Shown here in pieces: positions 1 through 5,012 of a DNA stretch of 5,317 nucleotides. The position numbers and the translations under genes are program-made. The stretch lies in NCBI GenBank assembly GCA_944324205.1, contig CALUVK010000119.1, positions 1 to 5,317 of the forward strand, read 5' to 3'. Position 1 is the stretch's first letter. Each line of letters opens with the position of its first letter. Under the pieces are notes generated by a model that was not told the DNA's origin, made no database searches, and worked only from the letters and a program-made list of their open reading frames with translations. This DNA is from Candidatus Gastranaerophilales bacterium. Lineage in GTDB: Bacteria; Cyanobacteriota; Vampirovibrionia; Gastranaerophilales; Gastranaerophilaceae.

Positions 1-625
1 CTACTCTGCGGCTTTTTGCAAAATCCTCTTTGCCATTTACAATTACAGGACTGGAGAAGCTTGCGCCTTCGACTATAATCATCTTTCTTAGTCGATTTCC
101 GTTTGATTTATTATACGGAGTATCTGTCATATAATTAGCTACTGCAAATGCACGTTTTAAGCTTAATTCCATATTCTTCATATACTGTTCGTCTTCTGAA
201 TACTTGCCCTTAAAGGTTTGTGAATCCGTATGCCCTTGAATAATTATTTTTTCAATATTTTTATCTAAATATTCATTTGAAAAAATAGAGTTTAAATATG
301 CGGGGGCAAACTTGTCTAAATATTTTTTCCCTTTATCAGAAAGTTCGTAACTATTAATTTCAAACAATTCTAAATCTGAAATTTTAACAATACCTGTGAC
401 TTCATCCACATTTGCATCAATATTTTGTTCTTTTAGAGTCTGTTCCAGTGCTTCTGAAGCTTTTTTTTGTTCAAGTTTACTTTGAATTTTTTCGTAATAG
501 CTTGTCATATAGGTATAGAAAAATAATACAATAAAGACAAGTACCAATGCTGTCATTAAGTCTGTCATTGTTACCCAAAAGATGTTATCTTGATTATTAT
601 CCTCTTTATGGAATTTTATTCGCAC
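1..625 (-). CDS. MotB/ZorB-like OmpA-domain motor subunit (C-terminus cut by window edge)
   Basis: Seen: 208 codons are readable, open to the window edge. Residues 1-15 are polar and cytoplasmic. A single TM helix follows (about 16-38), with the motif FWVTMTDLMTALVLVF and Asp22 at its start, the position of the ion-binding Asp in MotB and ZorB. A short charged, partly coiled linker (about 42-70) leads to an OmpA-like domain (about 75 onward): F88-x-x-N91...L95, GHTD at 131-134, N151-x-x-L-S-x-x-R158-A, and SRRV at 205-208, which normally begins the last helix of the fold. Only a few residues to a few dozen are therefore missing. Known: such subunits are plugged into a MotA/ZorA pentamer and bind peptidoglycan through the OmpA domain. 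Inferred: it is the partner of the 731-1615 protein, with its C-terminal domain in the periplasm. The GTG start is chosen because AGAGG lies 8 bases before it and no better in-frame start precedes the TM helix. OmpA-family annotation is safe; ZorB rather than MotB is less certain. Confidence 0.88.
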   Translation of the reverse strand, partial: MRIKFHKEDNNQDNIFWVTMTDLMTALVLVFIVLFFYTYMTSYYEKIQSKLEQKKASEALEQTLKEQNIDANVDEVTGIVKISDLELFEINSYELSDKGKKYLDKFAPAYLNSIFSNEYLDKNIEKIIIQGHTDSQTFKGKYSEDEQYMKNMELSLKRAFAVANYMTDTPYNKSNGNRLRKMIIVEGASFSSPVIVNGKEDFAKSRRV

Positions 626-730
626 GTTGCTTTCCTCTATATATTAGAAACCTATTCCGTTTTTGTCTGTTTCTTCTTCGCTCTATTTACTATCTTTAAG
701 GTTTACTCACTTTATTTCCTACCCCTAGCT
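626..730 (-). other. 105-nt spacer inside the motor operon, with RBS for the GTG start
   Basis: This gap separates the channel gene from the OmpA-domain gene. Read on the minus strand, it begins with two further in-frame TAG codons after the TAG stop of the upstream gene. It is then purine-rich and ends in AGAGG (634-638), 8 bases before the GTG start. There is no convincing hairpin terminator, and no small ORF with a plausible start. An AAACCT/AGGTTT pair could form a weak 6-bp stem with a large loop, which I do not consider significant. The genes are probably co-transcribed, although the gap is longer than is usual for a stoichiometric motor pair. Confidence 0.5.
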
Positions 731-1615
731 CTAGAATAGTTTGTCGACAATGTCGCCGCCGGAGTTGTTTGAAGCTGTTTCGTTAAGCTTATTTAAGCTG
801 TATAGAATATTTTCGAGATATGGTATTGTTGTTTCATTTAGAGATTTTGCAATTGATTTAGCGAAATCTTCAGGAAGAGATTTTAAAAGCTTCTCGTTTG
901 TAATATTCTGGATTTTTGATTCTTTAACCAAATCAATTAAAAACTTCTCACTGGTTACAACATCAAACAGTCGGATTAGTTCTTTTTGTATTGATAAGTA
1001 GTATTTTTTACACATTTTGTTGTATAAGATTTTTTCGATAAACATAAACATTAGAGAAAAACCAACTGCAAATACTGAACATAATGCTGCAATTTGAATA
1101 TTCGCAATAAGTCCGTTCAGAGAATTTCCGACATTTTCATCCATTGAAAAATTAACCTGTGTAAATGCAATAGCCATTTTAAGAAATGTAAAAAACGGAC
1201 CTAAACCGGTTAACAATGTTGGCATGGTTTGTATAAATTTATGGTTAATTTTTGAATAAACAAGGGTTTCTTCATTAAAAAAATACGAAGCATCTATAGT
1301 AAGATAAATTTCGGCATTGTATTCCCCTGCAGATTTAGCATTTTGGGATGCTACATATAATTTTTCCGGGAAAATGAGGGCTTTTTTGAAATCTTCCCAA
1401 GCTGTTGTAGTAAAACTGTTTGCGCTCATAAATTTGTCAATTTCCTGAAATCTGTAAGAGAGTTCCTTTTTATTCAGTGTCTGAAGAAATTCGCAGACAG
1501 ATTTTAAGTTTTTTTCTACTTTTGCATAATTTTTAAGAACAGTCATTATAAAAAACAAAAAAACCGCTGTAATGATTAAAATTGCAGGTTCAGTAAGAAT
1601 TTTTACTAAAGTCAT
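731..1615 (-). CDS. MotA/TolQ/ExbB-superfamily proton channel, ZorA-like, short tail
   Basis: Seen: 294 residues with three TM segments: about 10-28, 131-153 and 170-195. TM1 is followed by about 100 cytoplasmic residues (29-130). TM2 carries MPTLLTGLGPFFTFL (131-145), matching the P-x-L-x-x-LG-x-x-x-TF-L signature of ZorA and related channels, with Thr143 at the conserved hydroxyl position. TM3 runs from a GLIANIQIAALCS stretch through SVFAVGFSLMFMFIEK (180-195), again typical of the family, with Ser180. About 100 mostly helical, charged residues follow (196-294), ending in a Ser/Asn/Gly-rich tail. Known: family members form pentamers around two MotB/ExbD/ZorB subunits and convert ion flow into rotation. 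Inferred: it forms a motor with the gene just downstream (1-625). Odd points are Lys146, where relatives usually have a small residue after TFL, and a tail much shorter than that of Zorya ZorA. The ATG start has AAGAGGAAGGGAG just upstream and gives an intact TM1. Alternatives are an orphan ZorAB-like motor of unknown role or, less likely, a flagellar stator. Confidence 0.85.
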   Translation of the reverse strand: MTLVKILTEPAILIITAVFLFFIMTVLKNYAKVEKNLKSVCEFLQTLNKKELSYRFQEIDKFMSANSFTTTAWEDFKKALIFPEKLYVASQNAKSAGEYNAEIYLTIDASYFFNEETLVYSKINHKFIQTMPTLLTGLGPFFTFLKMAIAFTQVNFSMDENVGNSLNGLIANIQIAALCSVFAVGFSLMFMFIEKILYNKMCKKYYLSIQKELIRLFDVVTSEKFLIDLVKESKIQNITNEKLLKSLPEDFAKSIAKSLNETTIPYLENILYSLNKLNETASNNSGGDIVDKLF

Positions 1616-1650
1616 GAACTCCCTTCCTCTTTTAGCCCAGTAGGTTCTAT

Positions 1651-1666
1651 CAGGATAATTATAGCA
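1651..1666 (-). promoter_or_regulatory. Extended -10 promoter for the motor operon
   Basis: On the minus strand the sequence reads TGCTATAAT, a perfect -10 hexamer (1658-1663) with the TGn extension (1664-1666). No good -35 hexamer sits 16-18 bases upstream, as is common for extended -10 promoters. The expected transcript start is near 1651, giving a leader of about 35 bases before the ATG at 1615, which contains the purine-rich RBS. Confidence 0.6.
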
Positions 1667-1702
1667 TAAACCAAAGTTTTAGGCTAGAAACAGAATATTT
1701 TT

Positions 1703-1708
1703 GATAAT
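1703..1708 (+). promoter_or_regulatory. Weak candidate -10 box for the 1763 gene
   Basis: GATAAT matches 5 of 6 positions of the -10 consensus and would leave a leader of about 50 bases before the ATG at 1763. The -35 region is poor (about 3 of 6). In DNA this AT-rich such matches are common, so this is only the best of several weak options. It lies about 40 bases from the divergent motor promoter. Confidence 0.25.
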
Positions 1709-1762
1709 AAAAAGGCAATTTTTCATCTTTCCAGGTTTTTATATATGTAGAAAGGTTTAAAT

Positions 1763-2113
1763 ATGACAATTTCTGTTAATGATATAACACAAATTAAAGC
1801 TTTAAATTTTACTTCAGTCAGGTCAGATAATAAAAAGTCTGATAATAAAAAAGAAGTATCTTCTAAAGTTATTTATTCAACACTGGCAGCCGTTGGAATT
1901 ACGGCCCTGTCAATAATTGCGCTTAAGAAAAAAGGCGGAAAAAATAATCCCTCAGATATAAAAAAAATAAAAGGTCAAACTCTTAAAGTAAAGGACATGA
2001 CTGCAGAAGAGAAAGAAAAATTAATAAAAGAACTTCAAGCAAAAACTGACAATCCTGTAACAAAAGACGAAATCCGAAAGCTTATAGAAAATGGGGAATG
2101 GGATAATCTATAA
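1763..2113 (+). CDS. Small one-TM protein of unknown function
   Basis: I do not recognise a defined family. Seen: 116 residues. The N-terminus is polar (1-35) and includes an ALNFTS segment and the duplicated motif SDNKKSDNKK (21-30). A hydrophobic helix follows (about 36-54, VIYSTLAAVGITALSIIAL), closed by KKKGGK. The rest (61-116) is a charged region predicted as helices, with DMTAEEKEKLIKELQAK at 78-94 and an EIRKLIENGEWDNL ending. With positive charge on both flanks of the TM, the topology is unclear. There is no cleavable signal. The start is supported by GAAAGG at 1750-1755, 7 bases before the ATG. Inferred: a small membrane-anchored protein of a lineage-specific type; short proteins with this kind of N-terminus and a single TM are, from memory, common in Gastranaerophilales. 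It lies 86 bases upstream of the TPR gene on the same strand and could share a transcript with it. A role is not assignable. Confidence 0.75.
   Translation: MTISVNDITQIKALNFTSVRSDNKKSDNKKEVSSKVIYSTLAAVGITALSIIALKKKGGKNNPSDIKKIKGQTLKVKDMTAEEKEKLIKELQAKTDNPVTKDEIRKLIENGEWDNL
1823..1852 (+). repeat. 15-bp in-frame tandem duplication (13/15 identical)
   Basis: Two adjacent 15-base units (1823-1837 and 1838-1852) differ at two positions and encode SDNKK twice. The duplication keeps the reading frame and falls in the polar segment before the TM helix, so it probably only lengthens a flexible region. The core 12-mer GATAATAAAAAG also occurs at 1703-1714, in the intergenic region upstream. Confidence 0.8.
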
Positions 2114-2164
2114 ATTGATATCGTGTATGAAACCTGCAATTATTTCTATTACCTTTCTCACTTA

Positions 2165-2193
2165 TTCACTTTTTATATTGCTTATAGTAATAT
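2165..2193 (+). promoter_or_regulatory. Weak candidate promoter abutting the TPR gene
   Basis: TTCACT (2165-2170), 17 bases, then TAATAT (2188-2193) ends only 6 bases before the ATG at 2200. Each hexamer matches 4 of 6 consensus positions. Alternative -10 boxes TATATT (2174-2179) and TATAGT (2183-2188) overlap it. No Shine-Dalgarno site precedes the ATG, so a promoter here would give a leaderless or nearly leaderless mRNA. The TPR gene may instead be read from the upstream gene. Confidence 0.25.
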
Positions 2194-2199
2194 GTTGTT

Positions 2200-4329
2200 A
2201 TGAGAAGAAAAGTTTTAGGGACAGTTTGTTGTTTTGCTATATGCGCGATATTAGTGCAAAATCAAGTGAGAGCGGCTTCGACTGGTGCTTTTGCAGAGCA
2301 TTATAATCTGGCTCAGAATTATTTAATGCAAAACCAGTACTCATCTTCTATTGTAGAGTTTAGAAAAGCTTTAAGAATAAATTATCTGGACAATTCAGCG
2401 AGAATCGGGCTGGTAAATGCTTATCTTGCAAGAGCTACATATTATGCAAATCAAGAAAAGAATTACGATAAAGCCGCAAATGATTTTAGAAGTGCGTTGT
2501 TTTATTTAAAACTATATCCTTCAAAAGATCAAACTGTTCAAAATTCTGCAAGCATGATAGTTTCGGCTACAGAAAATTTAAATCAGTGCTTAAAAGTAAT
2601 TAGTTTTGATACAACACCGGGTTCTCGATATAAAAGAGCTGAAGAATTAAGGGCTATGGGGAATTTTTCAGCAGCAGCTTATGAATTTTCAAAAGCTGCT
2701 GAAGGTGAAAAGCTGGCTGGTGATTCTAATATCCAAATTGCGGATTTATTAAAGCTGTTAGGTAATGAACCGCGTTCTGCAGATTTTTATAAAATTGCTT
2801 TGGAAATTAAGCCGACAGACGGACTTTTAAGAATGAAATATGCACGAACGCTTGATAAATTGGGGCGGTACGATGATGCAGTTGTGCAGTATAATGAAGC
2901 ATTAGCAAACTCAAAAGGCGATATGGAAGTTTTGTATGCTCTAGAAAGAATTTATCTTAAGAAGCTTGCGCAAACGCCTAATGATGCAGAACTGAATGCA
3001 AATATTGGAGCTATTAAACAGGCTCAAGGTGATTTTGAAACGGCATTAAGTTATTATGGTAAAGCCGAAAAGCTAAATCCATCCAATGTAACAACAAGAT
3101 TGAATGTCGGAACACTTTTTCAACAGCGGAAAGAATATCAAAAAGCTATTCAATCATATGATTCTATCTTAACTCTCTATCCTAATAATACAGAAGCTTT
3201 GTTATATAAAGCTCAGGTGTATAAAGAAATGGGTGATAGCAAAACTGCTTTAAATCTGTATAAAAGAATTCTATCAATAGATCCAAATAATGCTGGTGCA
3301 AAAGCAGAAATTTCTGGAGCTATGAAGGAAGCTTTAACGCCAAAAGAATATATGGATTATCTGGTGAAGAACTCAAGTGCCAGTGAGCTGTATGATTATA
3401 CTTATAAATTACACCAAGATAATAAGATTGATGATGCAATTGCCGGTTATAAGTCTGTTATTTCAAAAGATGATTCTAATATAAATGCGTACGTAAATTT
3501 GGCAATTTGTTACGCTTCAAAAAATGATTATAATAGCGCTATTAGTATCTTGAATACCGCGAAAACAAAATTTCCGGCAAACAATCTTGTTCTAAAAACA
3601 TTACAGAGTGTTCAACAGGATTCTGCTTCTTCGAAATTAGCAAATGCAACAACTAGTTATGAAAATAAGGATTATAAACAAGCAATAGCACAATATATGG
3701 CAATTAATCCTCCAACAGAAGATTCTCTTCTCGGTATTGCGGCTTCTTATCAAGCTCTCAATGATTATAATAGCGCAATTGAGTATTATAAAAAAGCTGA
3801 ACAGATAAATCCTAAAAATGCAGAAATTCCTTATTATATTGGTTATTTATACTCAGAACAACAAAATTGGAATTTAGCGGAAACATATCTAAATAAAGCT
3901 GTTCAGTTAGATTCTCAATCACAGGCAAAAGAGCTTTTGGCATATGTTAATCAGAATGGTTCATTATCTGTTTTGAATGAAGGCATTGAGTTGTTTGAAA
4001 AGAACAATTTCCAACAAGCACTGGCAAAATTTAATGATGTCTTGAAAAAAGATGCTCAAAATGCCTATGCATATTATTATCGCGGGTTGATATACGACGA
4101 ACAAAAACAACAAAAACTCGCAATTAATGATTATTTGAATGTTTTAAAGTTCTCAAATGAATTTCCTATTGCAAATTATATGCTGGCTGTAGACTATGAT
4201 ACGCTAAATAATTATAAAGAAGCTTATAAATATTATCAAAAATTCACCTCTACATATTCTACTGATGATGAATATTTAAAATATGCAAAATCAAGAATGG
4301 CAGAATTAAAACCATACGTAGGCGGATAA
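2200..4329 (+). CDS. Secreted TPR-repeat protein, 709 aa
   Basis: Seen: residues 1-25 form a Sec signal peptide: MRRK, a hydrophobic core 5-19, and a type I cleavage site VRA|AS after residue 25. Nearly all the rest consists of tetratricopeptide repeats of about 34 residues with the usual small/aromatic pattern and Pro/Asn-containing turns. Examples are YDDAVVQYNEAL (224-235), QGDFETALSYYGKAEKLNPSN (about 276-296), YQKAIQSYDSILTLYPNN (313-330), SKTALNLYKRILSIDPNN (347-364) and YNSAIEYYKKAEQINPKN (523-540). I count about 15 repeats; the stretches around 100-140 and 365-395 are more degenerate. There are no catalytic residues, no lipobox, no C-terminal anchor and no sorting signal. The chain ends in KPYVGG. 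Known: TPR solenoids bind partner proteins or peptides. Inferred: it works outside the cytoplasmic membrane, probably in the periplasm, as a scaffold or assembly factor. ATG 2200 is the first start after an in-frame stop at 2188 and leaves a complete signal peptide, although no Shine-Dalgarno site is visible. The specific partner is unknown. Confidence 0.93.
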   Translation: MRRKVLGTVCCFAICAILVQNQVRAASTGAFAEHYNLAQNYLMQNQYSSSIVEFRKALRINYLDNSARIGLVNAYLARATYYANQEKNYDKAANDFRSALFYLKLYPSKDQTVQNSASMIVSATENLNQCLKVISFDTTPGSRYKRAEELRAMGNFSAAAYEFSKAAEGEKLAGDSNIQIADLLKLLGNEPRSADFYKIALEIKPTDGLLRMKYARTLDKLGRYDDAVVQYNEALANSKGDMEVLYALERIYLKKLAQTPNDAELNANIGAIKQAQGDFETALSYYGKAEKLNPSNVTTRLNVGTLFQQRKEYQKAIQSYDSILTLYPNNTEALLYKAQVYKEMGDSKTALNLYKRILSIDPNNAGAKAEISGAMKEALTPKEYMDYLVKNSSASELYDYTYKLHQDNKIDDAIAGYKSVISKDDSNINAYVNLAICYASKNDYNSAISILNTAKTKFPANNLVLKTLQSVQQDSASSKLANATTSYENKDYKQAIAQYMAINPPTEDSLLGIAASYQALNDYNSAIEYYKKAEQINPKNAEIPYYIGYLYSEQQNWNLAETYLNKAVQLDSQSQAKELLAYVNQNGSLSVLNEGIELFEKNNFQQALAKFNDVLKKDAQNAYAYYYRGLIYDEQKQQKLAINDYLNVLKFSNEFPIANYMLAVDYDTLNNYKEAYKYYQKFTSTYSTDDEYLKYAKSRMAELKPYVGG

Positions 4330-4399
4330 TAAAGTTTTAGATTCTGAAAACTATGTCAGTATCTGCTTTCTAGCCGGAATTTTATACATGAATGTAAAG

Positions 4400-4412
4400 A
4401 ATTGTAACAATT
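4400..4412. promoter_or_regulatory. Perfect 13-bp palindrome, possible operator
   Basis: AATTGT-A-ACAATT is a perfect 6-bp inverted repeat around one central base. It sits about 20 bases upstream of the -35 box of the 4491 gene, where an activator or repressor dimer could bind. The arms are too short and AT-rich, and the loop too small, for an RNA terminator. No regulator can be named. Confidence 0.35.
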
Positions 4413-4431
4413 TTCTTAAAAACCCTAAAGT

Positions 4432-4459
4432 TTGAAAAAAAAATGCCGTTATATATATT
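4432..4459 (+). promoter_or_regulatory. Sigma-70-type promoter for the 4491 gene
   Basis: TTGAAA (4432-4437, 5/6) is separated by 16 bases from TATATT (4454-4459, 5/6). The expected transcript start is near 4466, leaving a leader of about 25 bases that holds AAGGAG (4478-4483), 7 bases before the ATG. This is the best-formed promoter and RBS combination in the window and suggests strong expression. Confidence 0.6.
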
Positions 4460-4490
4460 ACAAAGAAAAGAATGAAAAAGGAGTAGAAAA

Positions 4491-4859
4491 ATGACAGACG
4501 GCATCGGTAGACTTACAGGATATGGAAATTATGGCGTAGGCGGTTATATACCGCAAAGAAGAAATGGTGAAGTTTCTAAAGAAGCTCAATCACAAGCCCA
4601 ATCACAAACAAATAATTATGAAGAAACACAAGTAGATCCTTCAAAAGTAATGGATTTTCTTTCCAGTAATAATTTCTTTGTAGCAGCACCAGTTACTGCG
4701 GATGTCAATGAAGTTGATAATGCAACTCAGGATAGGGTTGCCGGATATATGGAACAGTTTGAAATGATTTATGGTGTGGTGCAAGAAGAATTTGGTGAAG
4801 AATTGGCACCTGCTGTAATGGACATTGTGATGGATAGATTGATGGGTATGGCAGAATAA
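4491..4859 (+). CDS. Small Gly/Tyr-rich and helical protein of unknown function
   Basis: I do not recognise a named family, though the pattern resembles a conserved hypothetical of Gastranaerophilales. Seen: 122 residues in three parts. Residues 1-20 are Gly/Tyr-rich (GIGRLTGYGNYGVGGYIP). Residues 22-48 are a polar, probably disordered linker with AQSQAQSQ at 32-39. The C-terminal part (about 49-122) looks like a compact, acidic, amphipathic helical domain: VDPSKVMDFLSSNNFFVAAP, then ATQDRVAGYMEQFEMIYGVVQEEFGEELAPAVMDIVMDRLMGMA. There is no signal peptide, TM helix or Cys. Inferred: an abundant cytoplasmic protein, because the gene is monocistronic with a strong promoter, a strong RBS and a strong terminator. 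The Met-rich last helices (M110, M114, M118, M120) suggest a packed hydrophobic face, possibly for oligomerisation or partner binding. Function is unknown. Confidence 0.8.
   Translation: MTDGIGRLTGYGNYGVGGYIPQRRNGEVSKEAQSQAQSQTNNYEETQVDPSKVMDFLSSNNFFVAAPVTADVNEVDNATQDRVAGYMEQFEMIYGVVQEEFGEELAPAVMDIVMDRLMGMAE
4584..4607 (+). repeat. 12-bp tandem repeat encoding AQSQ twice
   Basis: Two adjacent 12-base units (4584-4595, 4596-4607) differ only at the third base of the Ala codon. They lie in the polar linker of the 122-residue protein and keep the frame, consistent with slippage in a disordered segment. Confidence 0.75.
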
Positions 4860-4893
4860 TTCTAATTTCTCTTTTCTTTTCTACAAATTTATT

Positions 4894-4925
4894 AAAAGAC
4901 TAATTAAAAATTAGTCTTTTTTCTT
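4894..4925 (+). terminator. Intrinsic terminator after the 4491 gene
   Basis: A perfect 12-bp stem (4894-4905 with 4909-4920; arm AAAAGACTAATT), with a 3-base AAA loop, is followed directly by more T residues (T-rich run through 4925, broken by one C). It begins 34 bases after the stop codon. The A/T ends of the stem make it partly symmetrical, so some activity on the minus strand is possible, but no gene reads in from that side within the window. Confidence 0.85.
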
Positions 4926-4976
4926 GAATAGGTTATATATTGAAAATATTACAAAGATTACTATAGAAATGATGGC

Positions 4977-5006
4977 TTTACAGCCCAAGTAAATTGAGGT
5001 TATAAT
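4977..5006 (+). promoter_or_regulatory. Promoter placed for a leaderless transcript of the 5013 gene
   Basis: TTTACA (4977-4982, 5/6) is separated by 18 bases from a perfect TATAAT (5001-5006). Transcription would be expected to start about 7 bases further on, at or within a base or two of the ATG at 5013. A GAGG at 4996-4999 lies 13 bases from the ATG, too far for a normal Shine-Dalgarno site, and upstream of the expected transcript start. Confidence 0.6.
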
Positions 5007-5012
5007 ATATTT

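Noticed and set aside
741..1001. 86-codon open frame on the plus strand
   Set aside because: It lies antisense inside the well-supported channel gene, has no RBS or recognisable domain, and its composition is that of a reverse-complement shadow.
1..1615. Flagellar MotA/MotB stator or TolQ/TolR, ExbB/ExbD pair as first choice
   Set aside because: The channel has three TM segments with the ZorA-type TM2 motif, where MotA has four. The partner has an OmpA-like peptidoglycan domain, which ExbD and TolR lack. The ZorAB-like reading fits better, though it is not proven without downstream genes.
2114..2199. Riboswitch or structured leader before the TPR gene
   Set aside because: The gap is only 86 bases of T-rich sequence with no stable stem and no recognisable conserved motif.
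2200..2274. Lipoprotein signal peptide because of the Cys residues at 10, 11 and 15 of the TPR protein
   Set aside because: The residues before each Cys do not fit a lipobox (for example FAIC), and a clear signal peptidase I site, VRA|AS, follows the hydrophobic core.
2091..2306. 71-codon open frame on the plus strand
   Set aside because: It overlaps the end of the small TM-protein gene and the signal-peptide region of the TPR gene in another frame, with no RBS. Its hydrophobic part reflects T-rich intergenic DNA.
4330..4399. Terminator after the TPR gene
   Set aside because: Only a weak CTGA/TCAG pairing is present, with no T-run, so no intrinsic terminator can be supported here.
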